DNA of 64,000 nucleotides, taken from assembly GCA_028583405.1 (NCBI GenBank), contig CM053253.1:5974796-6038795 (forward strand), in the 5' to 3' direction. Each line of letters begins with the position of its first letter. Position 1 is the first letter of the stretch. This document shows positions 1 through 12,436 of this stretch, one piece after another. The notes beneath the pieces were generated by a model. The model searched no databases, was not told the origin of the DNA, and saw nothing but the letters and a program-made list of their open reading frames with translations. The DNA is from Pogonophryne albipinna (taxonomy: Eukaryota; Chordata; Actinopteri; Perciformes; Artedidraconidae). The translations under genes were made by a program, and so were the position numbers.

Positions 1-1011
1 ATGTGTTGCTCTTCCCCTTTGGCTCAACTCCCTCTATTTTTAAAGAACAAAAACATCTTCAATCACTGTCACGACACATGGCAGCAGAATCCAGCACCCT
101 CTTGGCATCATACTATACAACTATGCCACGCTGCATACATATTACACCCTTGGTTTGCCCCTTAAGCGTTGGTATTTGTATTTAATTTAGCCTTTCATGC
201 GTGCAACGTCTCTATTTAATTAGTGCATACAGTTTTAATTCAGTAGACCTCCTCTTCATTATCTTGTCATATCCTTCGGGTAGATACAGTTATAGTTGTA
301 AGAAAATATCTCACATCCTTCACCCAGAGGCAACAGATAAAGCACCTCACACCCTTCTGTTGGCTGGACCCCATGTGTGTTATTCCTCACACACGTCTTT
401 ATGAGAACCATAACGCTTGATAGTCACTTAATTAGCTATTGAGCAAAAGCATTTGTTTTTACTCCACTGCAGTCAATTTAAAGAAGATAACACGGTTGGC
501 TAAACTGTCTATGCAGTATGCTAGTGTTGATCCTAGTCCCCTACTGTATTGTATATAGTGTGTTACCATCCTCCATAAATGACTGACAAGTTAGCTTCCA
601 AACCCAAAGCTACCTCAAAGTTCCCCTGAACCCAACATTATTGCATTCTTTAATAACACATAACCTTTCAGAGACTTTCCATAAACCCCTTTTGTTACCT
701 AACTTAATCCCTGCAGTTGCATATCCTGTGAAATATGTTAATATAGGATTCACATTATAACTCCCTTGTTACCCATTGTCTTTTTGTTTTCCAAATAAAA
801 ATAAAGAAAGTTTTTTTCAAACTACATTGCACTCTCCTATTGTTTACAACAAGAGTACTGCATGATGATGTACTGTAGTAGCAGTTAGTCTTAAAGACGT
901 CCTATTATGCCTCTTTGGCATTAATGTATCAGAATCTTTCCTCAAGTAGAGGCTCTGAAATCTTCCACTACTGCATACAATAATAGCTATTTAGATTTTT
1001 TTGTAGATATG
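1..1011. other. AT-rich non-coding DNA, no gene seen
   Basis: Only short open frames with no recognisable domain. The stretch around 930-985 (ending in TCTTCCACTACTGC) resembles the worn right end of the GTGGAAGAAGTA MITE family seen also at 10.3, 19.2, 45.6 and 46.4 kb. Otherwise nothing distinct. Confidence 0.6.
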
Positions 1012-1015
1012 TTAA

Positions 1016-1500
1016 AGAAGCCTTATTATGCTATATAGATGTGTCCCTTTGCTGTAGTGTAGTATAGATTTGTGTGCATGCAAATGGTCTGCAAAGGCTC
1101 AAATCCCAAAGTTCACACCAGAAGGAGTTTCTCTCACACACACTCCCCCCCTGCCTTAAATGCCTCCATTGGTTTGCAGGTCTAGGCCGATGCTAGTTAC
1201 GTCTTAATTTCAGCTCTGATTTTGATTTTAGCATGAATAATCCAGTGTATTTTTAGTGTTCCCCCATTTAGCAATAGACTGGCATTCATTTGTATGATGA
1301 AGTATAGCGGGCCCAAAGTCTGACACTGCACCATCAACCCTGTGAGCGTGACAGGAGCGTCAGCCCCCAGACGCCCGAAAGCTCTCACCGTGACAGACAG
1401 CTCAACAGCCATTATGACAAAACAGCTACAGTACATGAACCGAAACCAGCAATCGAAACTCTGAAACGGAAGAAGTACACGAGGCTTCGTTAGAGAAATT
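1016..1500 (+). repeat. Degraded TTAA-flanked MITE, left end
   Basis: Begins right after TTAA with AGAAGCCTTATTATGCT. It shares with the copies at 10.8 and 41.5 kb the blocks TGCATGCAAATGG and AGAAGGAGTTTCTCTC. The left end is clear. The right end is not, so the stated end is approximate. Non-coding. Confidence 0.45.
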
Positions 1501-2321
1501 AGAGTAGCTTGACAGTTGACATCAGTGACATGAGCAAGTCAAATGAGGCGAAACGAAAGACTTTTAGTTAAATTGTATTCTCTCCTTCAATTCTAACCAC
1601 AAATTACACCATGTAGGGCACTGTAGAGGGAACGAGAGTGATACTTGGAATATAAAGCCTTTTGAAAGCCAAAAACTTGAGTCAAAGTGCAAACCAGGAT
1701 AAAACAGTGTGTCTAAGTGCTCTAAAATAAGATAAAAATGTTAGCATATCTGGCTAACTAGCTTACAGTTCTAGCCTACCTAGCATTACCTTTAAAGCTA
1801 AATCAAAAACATTAAAAACAAAAACTGTATTTGTACGTTTTTTTGTTGTGTTAACAAGCGCATCTACAGTGAAGAGTTTTTACAGCGTGTAAAAGCTCAT
1901 CCTTGATGCTATGTGATAGTTTTAAGCTAACGTAAGCGGCTCTTTCCCGCTCTTTTTTACGTTAACTTGCTGTTCCTTAACATGGACACACTGGTAAATA
2001 TGTTCACTGCTTGACTGTCAATGTTTTAATAGGGCAGAGGATACTTGTACCTTGTTAAGAGTTCATTTTTTTGGTAACGATTTTCTATTGTAACAATTTA
2101 AAGTCATCCAGTTAAGCTTAGTTTACACCAAAATCATGGAGCTAATGTTAGCCTAATAAGCTAGCGACATAAGTCAAAACCTGCTAGTGACACTTTTCAT
2201 GTAAGCCAGTCGCTGTCTAGAAAAGAGAAGACTGCTTTTATCTGAAATCAAGGATCTTCTTTAAATTGTAATTTTAAGTGTTTTATATGGCGTTGTTTTC
2301 TTGTAAACTGCATATGCAACC
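1501..2321. other. Non-coding stretch, nothing recognised
   Basis: AT-rich and without a convincing open frame. A short ATG frame near 1981 runs into GTAAAT, which is too little to call an exon. Confidence 0.5.
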
Positions 2322-2479
2322 CAGTCTCACGGTATTTCGTGTTATAGTCAGTAGTTAATCTATTGATTCGTGTTCACCAACACGATTTTCCCCTTTTTTT
2401 GTGTCACACAGAACGATTTTAAAAGCAATGACTTTTTTTGTCGTCTGTGAGGAAAAGAAATGGGGCTCAGAGCCTCAGA

Positions 2480-2752
2480 ATACTGAAATCTGTATTTTTA
2501 AAAAACTTTTTTTCCTTCTAATTTGTTATTCTTTTCTAAATAACACACTGCTACTCTATTTACTCACCAATAACACACAATTATCCTTGTTTTTATTTAT
2601 TTGTTTAATTCTATAATCTCTGGCTCAATCTCAAAATAAAATAACTGGAAACAGATACACACCCACTGAACTGATTACCCAAGATCCTCAGCTATGATTT
2701 AAGCTTGGTGATTGAATTGTTTAGCCGCAATGCACGTTGGGGTATGGTGTTA
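2480..2752 (+). repeat. Inverted-repeat pair, left arm
   Basis: This arm reads from the AGAATACTGAAATCTG block to GGTATGGTGTTAATGC. Its reverse complement appears at 4160-4497, including AATAACACACAATTATCC, CAAGATCCTCAGCTATG and CGCAATGCACGTTGGG. A MITE-like start (CAGTCTCACGGTATTTCGTG) lies just upstream at 2322. No protein is encoded. It may be one half of a foldback element, or an inverted duplicate. Confidence 0.6.
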
Positions 2753-2936
2753 ATGCAATATATATATATATACACAAAATAGGGAGAAAGTAGAAGGTCA
2801 ATGATAGAAATATAGAATATAAAAAATCAAGAAGATACTGTAAATTATCTCTACAATAAAACAGTTTAGTGCAGGATGTACAAAGATATTAATAGGAGGA
2901 TGTGCAAAACAGAAAAACAAATTAACCTTTATTTAA

Positions 2937-3572
2937 AGGTCCCATGTCATGCTTTTCCGGTTATTACCCGTCGACTTGTGTGTAAGGTTTTTATGCATGT
3001 AAAAGGTTTGCAAAGTCACAAACCCTGAAAGTACACCCTGTAGCGAGTAAAACTCTAACACAGAACATTCCTGTCTATGCTGCCCCAGAACGCCTCGTTG
3101 GAGATTTCTCTTTTTCTTCCTGGGTACAGTGACGTGCCCATACCCAAATGGACCCATTGGTCCAAATGGACCAATCCGTGGAGCCGTTATGTTACGTCCG
3201 CGGAGCCGTTACCTTCCTCACACACACACACTCAATCTTTTCTCAGCTGCAGCTCCGCCGATTTCTCCCCCTGAGACGGCGGGACGCGGCGAGGCTGTGA
3301 GTTTGTGTGTGAGCACACACACAAACTCCCAGCCAGGCTGCGGGTGTGTTCGGGCTGGTTTCGCGCTGTCTCGCTGTCTCGCAGACGGCCACTGGGCTCA
3401 TAGGGAGGGGGGGGGTCAGGAGCTCCAACAAGCCATTTAGGACAGAGAGTGAATACACATACTATACAGAGATGCTGTATGAGAAACCAATGTGATTTTG
3501 GAAAATTGCACAATATAAATCTATTCTAACAATGGAATTATGATCAGTAGAAATGGCCATGACATGGGACCT
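2937..3572 (+). mobile_element. TTAA-flanked MITE, AGGTCCC family, copy A
   Basis: Terminal inverted repeats AGGTCCCATGTCATG / CATGACATGGGACCT, with TTAA on both sides (2933-2936 and 3573-3576). The 636-bp interior has no transposase. A TTAA target duplication is the piggyBac-type pattern. Family membership beyond that is inference. Sister copies lie at 11562-12432 and 39348-39923. Confidence 0.8.
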
Positions 3573-4026
3573 TTAAACATTAAAGAATACTTTAGATTAA
3601 AGTGTTCTTTTAAATAATAAAAAAACTTTGGGGGTATCGACCATAGGTATCGACAGATAAATATTAAGCCTGACAAAGTACTTAACTTCTAATATATTGC
3701 TTTCCTGCAATGTTAACTATGTTGAAGCACTTATTTTAACTGATATTATACACATGAATTATACTCTTATGTATGTAGATAGTATAAGAAATGTCCAGAA
3801 TATGACAGTTTAATGGAGGAGGTATACACACATATTAATAGATGTCTTGTAATGCACTGTTGAGGAACAAATGTTTCATTCATTGCATAACTACACCGTA
3901 GTTGTGTATATGATATGTCAATAAACGTTTGAAAATCTTGAAATCTTGAGTCCAGTTTTGGATAGTCTGCCGTGGTTTCGTTCCATTTCAAAGAGCTGTT
4001 TGACGCTCGGTGTAACCTTGGTGCAC

Positions 4027-4255
4027 TGCCACTCCAACATCCAATCCCAGAGCTTGAAGATTAATCACGGGGACTGTAGTCCCAAACGATAGCTGAGGAT
4101 TATGGGTAGTGTAGTGTCTTCGGCAATCCTAAACTCAGAAATGTTTATCGGATTTCATATTACATTAACACCATATCCCAACGTGCATTGCGGCTAAAAC
4201 ATCCAATCACCGAGCTTAAACCATAGCTGAGGATCTTGGGTAATCAGTTCAGTGG
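4027..4255 (+). repeat. Diverged tandem duplication of about 80 bp
   Basis: Two neighbouring blocks (about 4036-4107 and 4178-4244) share AACATCCAATC, GAGCTT and a TAGCTGAGGAT.. TGGGTA segment in the same order. The second block is the inner end of the right inverted-repeat arm. An old local duplication is likely. Confidence 0.45.
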
Positions 4256-4497
4256 CTATGTATCGCAATGATGCTCAAAATGTCCCTTATAGGCCTACGT
4301 CTGTTTCCGGTTATTTTTATTTTGAAATTCAGTTCCTGATGGACGCCAAAAATGCCAGAGATTATGGAATCAAACAAATAAATAAAAGCAAGGATAATTG
4401 TGTGTTATTGGTGAGTAAATAACAGTGTGTTATTTAGAAAAGAATAACAAATTAGAAGGAAAAAAAGATTAAAAAATACAGATTTCAGTATTCTGGG
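4160..4497 (-). repeat. Inverted-repeat pair, right arm
   Basis: Reverse complement of the arm at 2480-2752, with small indels. About 1.4 kb separates the arms, and MITE copy A occupies part of that spacer. No coding content. Confidence 0.6.
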
Positions 4498-4509
4498 GCA
4501 AAACATAAA

Positions 4510-7222
4510 GAAAAAATTCTCATGCTCTATTTTTTCTCTCTCGTCGCCGTGAGAGGCTCTCAGCGCTCTGCTCGCTTGGGGCCTGATTCTTTAATCAATA
4601 ATCCAATGTTTCTGCTCAATAGCTCAGCAGAGGCCCTGCCCTGTGCGCTGGCCCTTATAACACACAGCAGGTTTCTGCATTACCCACCCTTCCTTACACT
4701 TTTTTCATTTATAACACTGGTGCATTTTGGAGGAGAGACAGATGCAGAGAACGCACTTTTCCTGTGAATAACCAACACCGAGCTTACAACACAGTGTGAT
4801 GTTGTCTGCACTATTGAGTACAGGAAGAAGGATTGTTATTATTTATTCATGGGTTCACATTTACAATAGTTCCACAGCTGTTCGACTGGGGAGCAGATTA
4901 TATCGCTGGAAATTGGCACCTTCGGGGACATCCCAGTTGCTATTGAGCTTCAAAATTGAAGATGTAGGCGAGGGGGGGGAGGTTGCCCACCAGAGGGTCC
5001 TTAGACAGAGAGATGAAGGCGTTTCTGTTTATAATGCTGTTCACAGACTGCTTTCAGCTGATTGGTATTCAAGCCACTGTTTGACTTTTGTCTTTAGCGC
5101 ATTAACTTTAATGAAAAATGTGTTCCACTTTGCCTGTCATTATCCTCTTCCCATCTGAAACGACTCGCTGACCCTCTGTTTGATTTGGGCCCACAGTGTC
5201 ATGAAAGCACTCTTACATAAGAAAACTGTTTACCTTCACTCCTGTGTAAGGGTGTAAAGAAAGGATTAAGGCTAGATGAATACAGAAACCCACCTAATTC
5301 TGCATATTGGATCTGTTTCCTGCTTGAGTGGGTGCCATAAGAAAAATACCCATGCTGTGTCTTTTTTAATCTAATGAATACAATAATAGTCCTTTGAGAA
5401 TTGGCATTTGGTACTTTCATGACAGACAGAGTGTTATCTTCCACAACAGCAACGGACACTGTTCCTTTGTGGTCTACAGTGAAATGTTGTATCAATAAAA
5501 CACAGAAGACGGTAGCCAGTATTAATTATTGAAAGGCACAGTGGTTTTTCGGCCTGGGTTTTCTAATCTCCACAGTGCAGTTAATTTGATGTTCTTGTTT
5601 TTATGTGTTTAGATGCAACCTGCAATGCACCATCCCGTTTCTGCAAATACCACGGACACGTATTGGATACCAGTGGGAACTAAAATGAATGATCTGCTGA
5701 TGCTAATGTCCTCTGCTAGCCAAGGTCTTGTTTAATAAACCTCAAGATGAGATGGGCGTGCGTGAAATACGCTGTTCAAAAAAAGAAATTCAAAGCCTAC
5801 ACACCTGAAGCTGCTGCTGATAATGAAAGAGGAATTTGTAATGAGGGTGAGTGTTTGTTTGCAAGAGAGGGTGGTAGGTGGGTTATAAGTGCATGCAGCC
5901 TTTTCAGGTGATACACCGGCTTAAGGGAAATGTTTTGTAACCTGTATCAAGGCTCGGGAGTGAATATCAATACCCGAGGCAGGCAGTTGATCAGTGAGAA
6001 ATGTTCGCTCAGCAGAGTGTGAGATGCTGATCCAAGCTCTTATTTATCTCCCTGAAAAAGTGTTGCCGTTCAGACGCACAGCAGGTGTGTCCGGCGTCGC
6101 TTTGATTGGAATACAATCAGCCAACTTCAACAAATTGCTCAATAAAGAGAATAGATTATCATCTCCCGGCCGCATCAGAACAGAAGACTCTCTAATTAGT
6201 CAATCCTATTTTATCGTAATCGATTTGAAACCAGCAAGGGGACGCTCAGACAACACTGGGGAGTACAGACAGAAACATGACTCTGCTTCTGTGTGTCTGA
6301 TACTGTAGCTGCAGATACATTCAAACAGCTGAGCTAATGTGCTCTTTAAAGCTGTCACAGGGGGATCACATGTGGCAAACTAAAGCTATCAGCGCTAATG
6401 AGGTAGCGAGAAAAGGACAATTTGATTGAAGACTGTGCATGCTCTATATTTAAGAGCAACAAATGCACTTGTACTTAGCCATTAAAAAGCACTTCACTGA
6501 CCAAATGAAGCAAAACAAATAGTAACGTAATGGGAATGGAGAGTGGGTTTGTCGCAAACACGAGTAATGAGATTTTGAAATCATGCAATTTTGAAAGTTC
6601 AAAATTATGAAAATGATATCTAATAATGTTTGAATTGTCCTTTGTCTTTTTGGCTAGCAACGATTTTAGCCGTCTGCTCCAGGTTCATGTTATTTTTTAG
6701 TACACGTAGATTTGTTTTGTACGTTATAAGATGACTCAGACAAAGGCACATCATTAAAAAAGCACCCCATGCTCCATCACATTTACAAACCTAGAACAAG
6801 CATAAAGAATCAAATGAATACATAAATACAACTGGTTCCCTTTCGATATTAAACATTTGGGAGGAAACATCCTGCTACTAATTTTGTATTGCACTCGGAT
6901 ATTGAATGCTAGTACGCTAAGCTAACACTCTGCAGCTGCCTTCACCTGATAAGAGATTTGCTCTTTGCTAAGGTAAAAAAAAGCTTTGCGATAAAGTCAG
7001 CTCGTTAGTTTACCTCCACTTTTTGCCTTTGCTGCTTCATACAGTTGTTATCTTAATGTTGCGATTTGAAAAGGTCAGTGGCAATTGAGGTCAAAGTAGA
7101 AATTATTTGAACTTCGAGCACAGCACTCTGGGGCATTTTTGAGGGAATTGTTCTCTCATGAAAACAACAGCTACATCTGCAAGGCTTAATTTGCTTTGAA
7201 TTTGCATTAAAGCAAGGCTACC
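4510..7222. other. Non-coding DNA, no gene recognised
   Basis: Open frames here are short, start at random ATGs, have no family motifs, and mostly lack splice context. No clear transposon ends. Probably intergenic or intronic sequence. Confidence 0.5.
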
Positions 7223-7230
7223 TTCACGAG

Positions 7231-7422
7231 CAGGGGCGTACTGGCCGGTACTGAAGTGGGCCGGTCGGACGAGGTGGGCCGGTCGGATAAGTCACTAACA
7301 CCGTCCGTCCCCCCGTCGACAATTTACTAGCAGTATTTTCTTGCGGTACCGAGGTGGGCCGGCGGTACCGAAGTGCGCCGGTCGAGAGCCCCGGGCTGAT
7401 TTGTAGTCCCAGTCCGCCCCTT
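7231..7422 (+). mobile_element. Short hAT-type MITE (CAGGGGCG..TCCGCCCC)
   Basis: Ends CAGGGGCGTACTGGCC and AGTCCGCCCCTT are imperfect inverted repeats. The interior has several GTGGGCCGGTCGG repeats and GTACCGA blocks. Flanks TTCACGAG (7223-7230) and TTCATGAA (7423-7430) could be a worn 8-bp TSD. A closely related copy with a better TSD lies at 25058-25220. Confidence 0.65.
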
Positions 7423-7430
7423 TTCATGAA

Positions 7431-9257
7431 GATACATAAACCACAGGAATAGGTGCAAATGTTTCGCTCAAATTTGAAACATTTTCAGAAAAGTGTTATT
7501 TTTAATTTATCTTAGATTAATGGTAAGGAACAACAGGACGTTAGGACTTTTTTCTCTATATTGAAGCGATACTATGAAAAAATGTTGTGCCTGCACTCAT
7601 AGATCTTTATCCAATCCATTTACCAGTACGGACACTATCACCAAAGATTCAGATGAAAACATAAATCTTCTGGCAGAGGCTAACTCCACGAACGTCAACA
7701 ATGTATCATCACAAAAGGCCTTTTTGCATTACTGTAGACGGGATATTATAACTTTTGGTTAGTGTGAGTGTTTTGAAGACATCTTAGTAAAGATAAATAT
7801 ACATTCTTACCTCAGCCAAAACCTTTTTAGTCTGAAAAGCACTCTTTATAACCACACATTGCTCTCTGTGGAACCATGAATTATAGAAAAGAAAAGCATA
7901 TACAGGGAACAACAACATTTCACCCCCCCCCCCCCCCACCTACACATCCTCCATTATAAGAAGCAGCTTGTCTTTAGCTTCCATGTGACAGAATTAATTA
8001 ACTTCAACAGATGCATAACATGCAATGGCATTTAATGTCCCCACAGCTCTGTGGTGGATGCCAGTGGCTCTGTGAAGTACGTTCAATTCCTCCGCTGAGA
8101 GTGATGTGAGATGACAGTGGATTTGGTGGGGATTGGTGTGACATGCACTCTGAACAGGGACCCATCCATGAAAAAGCAGCCACAAATATTATCTATTATT
8201 TCTTGTGCACCTGCTCTCAAAGCTAAAAAAAACAATTTCTCAGTCAAACTCGTATGTTAGGGGGAGAAATACAAAATGTTCTGGATGAGGAAACAGTTAA
8301 AGCTAAAAGTTAAGGATATCTAATATGCATAAAATCAGGTTATTGGTGTGAAATCATATGTATTGGTATTCTAAATGTTTAAATCCAAATTGAATGAGCT
8401 CAGTTATCTAAAAGTCTTTATAGCTCTGGGAAGCTTTTCTTTCTAAACCTATAAAGCTAAAATCCACATCCCCTTCGGTTATATCTTGCAACATGTTTTC
8501 TGCAGGAACACTAAATTCTCCAGATTACTCCGCTTCAAAACAATATTTGCCAGATTTAACGGCACATCTTCCCCCAACTACAATACACACAGTGAAGAAT
8601 GAAAGCACATGCGCCTGCAGGAGCGAGAGTGGAGCTGCTCCATTAACAAGAGAGGGATTATTCCTTTAAAGAGGGTGAAGCCCATCAAGTGCCACAGCAA
8701 CAGATGCAAGAGTCTGCAACAGATGTGTACATCACACTTCATGAATAGATATACAATTCAATTCAGGATGTTGAAACTTTGCAGAGCAGATTAAACTCTC
8801 ATTACCGCTCTGTGTTGTTCACTCTGAAGCAACAACGAACATTTTCTGCAAAGGTTTGTCTCTTATTCTTCGTAAGGCTGAGTGGTCGGGACAGCATCAG
8901 CTGGCATTAGTCAGCCCGAAGGCTTATCTATTAACGGTAGAAGCTCTCTGGAGCAAACTGGGGTAGTCAATGTGAGTTTGTATTATACACCTATTGCTCC
9001 CTGGTGCCTCGGGGTCACGAAAACTCATTAAAGATGTATTAATGGTTCAGTGGAAGCTCCGTCTGAGCAACGTCTTCTTTGACCACACAGGGGGTAACAA
9101 GCAAGGAAAAGATTATGCCTTAGCAGTCATATTTAAGTAAAGCAACCTTTCTGAAATTAGCTTTTTTTTTAAGTAAAACCTAAAGTACAGAGATGAACAA
9201 AGCACAACAGGGGAGCAGCCGCCCCTCACCCGATATAGATCAGGAGTTAATTATAGT
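7431..9257. other. Non-coding stretch with a poly-C tract
   Basis: No recognised gene. A C16-17 tract lies at about 7922-7937. If the minus-strand exon at 9264-9420 is real, this is its downstream intron. No later exon could be picked out here. Confidence 0.45.
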
Positions 9258-9263
9258 CCTTAC

Positions 9264-9420
9264 CCAGTTGTTTGCGGTCAGAGCTGTGGCTGGACAGCAG
9301 GAAGAGGTAATCCTGACAGGTGTCCGGGTCCAGCAGCGAGCTGTTGTGCAGGCAAAGGTCAACAATTAGGGTCACAGCTTTCTGACAGACCATGTCATAC
9401 TCCTCTCGGTCAGAACTCAT
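9264..9420 (-). CDS. Unidentified candidate first coding exon
   Basis: On the minus strand an ATG at 9420 (A at -3, good context) opens a frame reading MSSDREEYDMVCQKAV, then a leucine-rich stretch with LIVDLCL and a YLFLLSS segment. The frame runs 52 codons plus one base into CAACTGG followed by GTAAGG, a strong splice donor. An earlier in-frame ATG at 9456 would add 12 residues but has a weaker context. The composition is protein-like (amphipathic helix, no low complexity), unlike the other short frames around it. I do not recognise the family and see no partner exon downstream (lower coordinates), so it may be the first coding exon of a gene with a very long intron, or a chance frame. Confidence 0.42.
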
Positions 9421-9595
9421 GCTCCCAGCTGCATCCTCAGCCGTGTGTGTGCACATCCAAGGGAACTAACACACCCACACACACACACACACACACATCA
9501 GCAGCGGCAGCAGCAGCCGAGCATGCAGAAGATGATGGTCTCCGTCCGAGGCTGATTCTATCCTTCTCTGTCTCTCATGTGTGTTTTACAGACTA

Positions 9596-9760
<165 letters not shown>

Positions 9761-9828
9761 TGTTGCTGTTTGTGTGTAAGCAGAGCCAACATTGTTTGGA
9801 GTGCATGAACATGTTGTATTATGTACAA

Positions 9829-10318
9829 TATTAACTATATACCAGGACTTAATGAATCACATTCAGTCCCTCAGGTGATCATTGCATCACATATGCTCGA
9901 AAAATAAGTCACATGTAATTGCTAACCAGAGCCTAACAAGCCCCTCCATCACCTCCCAAAACAACACCCCCCCCCCCCCCCTCCTGACTATATACCTCCC
10001 CCACATCTTCTCTGAGTGTGCACAAACAAACAGAAAAAAACCTAACAACCACTGGGCTTGTTTTTCTCACAGTTTGACTGACTCAGCTGGTCCCTGCAGG
10101 TCAACATGTCTCCTGTGATCAAGTCTTCCCTGAGTTGAACCACCTGTGACTTGTCAGGTCTTTGCCGCTCCCACCGACGATCCCTCATCGCTCCGAGTGT
10201 TTACAACCTGTAATGATGGGGGTTTAACCGTGTGAGTGAACGAGAGAAACAACCACAGAGAGACGGGGGAGACAGTTGAGGCTGTAGGTGAAAACAAACT
10301 TGGTATACAGTATGTATG
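9829..10318. other. Non-coding stretch
   Basis: No gene seen. It contains a poly-C tract near 9967-9980. Nothing else distinct. Confidence 0.5.
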
Positions 10319-10442
10319 TACAGTGGTGGAAGAAGTATTCATATATTGTACTACTACTACAACTTAATGTCTTTCATTTTTGTAAAGCACTTTGAATTGC
10401 CTTGTGTTGAAAGGTGCTATATAAATACACTTGCCTTGCCTT
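10319..10442 (-). repeat. MITE end and LINE 3-prime tail fragment
   Basis: CAGTGGTGGAAGAAGTATTC at 10320 is the terminus of a MITE family common in fish. It is followed at 10376-10441 by AAGCACTTTGAATTGCC.. GGTGCTATATAAATA, a LINE/SINE tail type. The tail reads in reverse at 10745-10790 and 38803-38860. Confidence 0.6.
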
Positions 10443-10744
10443 ACTACCACCACACTGTAAATACACTCTATTACAAGTAACAATACTACTTACGTTTATA
10501 TAAGAGTGTGCGGGGACATTTACAGTGTCACAATATCAAAAAGTGCAGATAAAAGGCAAAAACTAAAACAGTAGAAAACATTAACTAAAGAGGCAAAAAC
10601 ACATTATTAAAATGAAAACCAGTTAGATACCCTCACCTAAAGTAAATTCAAAATGCAAATGAGTTGGCATGAGTGGTTTTCCAGGTGGTTATATAACATT
10701 TTCCCAGGAGAAATAACATTTGCAATACTTCCCATGAATATACT

Positions 10745-10800
10745 CTACAGGCAAGGCAAGACGAGGCAATTCAAAGTGCTTTACAACAAATTAAAAATAA
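10745..10800 (+). repeat. LINE/SINE tail fragment
   Basis: GGCAATTCAAAGTGCTTTAC with flanking A-rich DNA matches the inverse of the tail at 10.4 kb. Short fragment, no coding content. Confidence 0.5.
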
Positions 10801-10810
10801 GAGCAATAAA

Positions 10811-11217
10811 CACCCTATTATATTTTTGGGGGGTTTATTCTTTCCTAAAGTTTGTTACTTAGTTTTTGTGCATGCAAATGGACTGCAAAAACTAAAATCC
10901 CTGTGTTTCCTCTAGAGGGAGTTTCTCTCCCATCACTATGTATGTCACGCTTCTATTGGCTAGCACTCCAACACATTGTACGTTATAGGCTAAGGGGCGG
11001 GACATCTCTAAGCGGTTGGCCAATCACAACAGAGCCGGCCAGCTAACCAATCAGAGCAGACTGGGTTCTGGTTTCAGACAGAGGGTGAAAAGAGGTGCTG
11101 CAGCACAGGTAGTATGAGAAAGATAAGGAGCTTTTTGAACATTAAAGAGTGGAAACATGTCACAGGAGAGACACTACATACTGATATGACCCTGGAAATA
11201 AGCACAATGGCCCCTTC
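10811..11217 (-). mobile_element. TTAA-family MITE, reverse orientation, degraded
   Basis: It carries, in reverse orientation, the blocks seen in the copies at 31.7 and 33.0 kb: GTTCAAAAAGC, TTTAATGTTC, GACATGTTTCCA and TGTGCTTATTT, plus AGCCAATAG-like boxes. The ends are worn and no flanking TTAA pair survives clearly. Non-coding. Confidence 0.55.
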
Positions 11218-11561
11218 AGAACATTTTGTTGATAATAGTCATATAAGAATTTGAATGTAGGACTTTTACATGTAATAGATTATTTCAACATAAATTATGA
11301 ATATTACATTTTACCTCTGGTTATGTGTTTATGTTAAACACCATTTCTAACCCTGCAGCAACTGTTTTTGTAGATTTAACCATGTATGTGAATTGGGATG
11401 TGAGAATTGCTTAATGTATCTGTTGGGACACGGCAGCTAATGAAGCTCAATAAAAGCAAACACATCTCCGCCATGAATCTCTGAGGATTCAATTCAAATT
11501 AATTTCTCATATCTGATCATTAGAATAAATGATCGCTCAAATGTGTTTATTTCCTACTTAA

Positions 11562-12432
11562 AGGTCCCATGTCATGCTTTTCCGGTTATCACCCGTCCCC
11601 TTGTGTGTTATGAAGGTTTTTATGCATGTGAACGGTCTGCAGAGTCAAAAACCCTCAAAGTACTCCCTGTAGCGAGTACAACTCTAACACTGTCTATGCT
11701 GCCCCAAAACGCCTCGTTGGAGATTTCTCATTTTCCATTGTTTACTTCCTGGGTACTGTGACGTGTGAATACCCAGAGGCCACACCCTCTGCCAGCCTTT
11801 CACGAAACAAAGCTTCCCAAACCTTTCAGCGATTCATGCCTGATATGTACAGCGTAGGGCACTGAAGAACGATGCTGTTCCTACTTTGTTTGGACCAGCG
11901 GGAGATTCGGGTACACAACCTGTAAGTATTCATTGTTGTTTGTGTATTTATGATGTTTAAAACAAACAAGGTATCTACAACGATTTAAATGGGTAAACGT
12001 TTTTCGGGCTGCTACGTTGGGATCGCGGAGAAATGCTCTCCGCAGACCCATGCTCACAGCGTTATAAACCTTTTTCTTACTCAATATCAAGCCACACTTA
12101 TTGTTTTTACTTCGGCTGTGAGTGTTTGTGTGTGCTCAGGATGAGTTTAGCTTGTTATCGCTGTATCGCCGACCCGGAAGCCTGTCCGCTCCTCGCAGCA
12201 GATCGCAGCAACGAGCCTGGCAACTTCCCGACCAATCAGAGCACACTGGGCTCACAGGGAGCGGGTGGCAGGAGCTCCAACAAGTCCTTTAGGACAGAGA
12301 GTGAATACCGGTGAATACACATACTTTACAGAGAAAGCAATGTGAGTTTGGAAAATTGCACAGTATAAATCTATTTTAGTATAACTCAACAATGGAATTA
12401 TGATCAGTAGAAATGGCCATGACATGGGACCT
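11562..12432 (+). mobile_element. TTAA-flanked MITE, AGGTCCC family, copy B
   Basis: Same termini as copy A, with intact TTAA on both sides (11558-11561 and 12433-12436). The 871-bp interior shares TGTAGCGAGTA, CCTCGTTGGAGATTTCTC and TCAGTAGAAATGGCCATG with copies A and C, and has extra middle sequence. No transposase. Confidence 0.82.
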
Positions 12433-12436
12433 TTAA

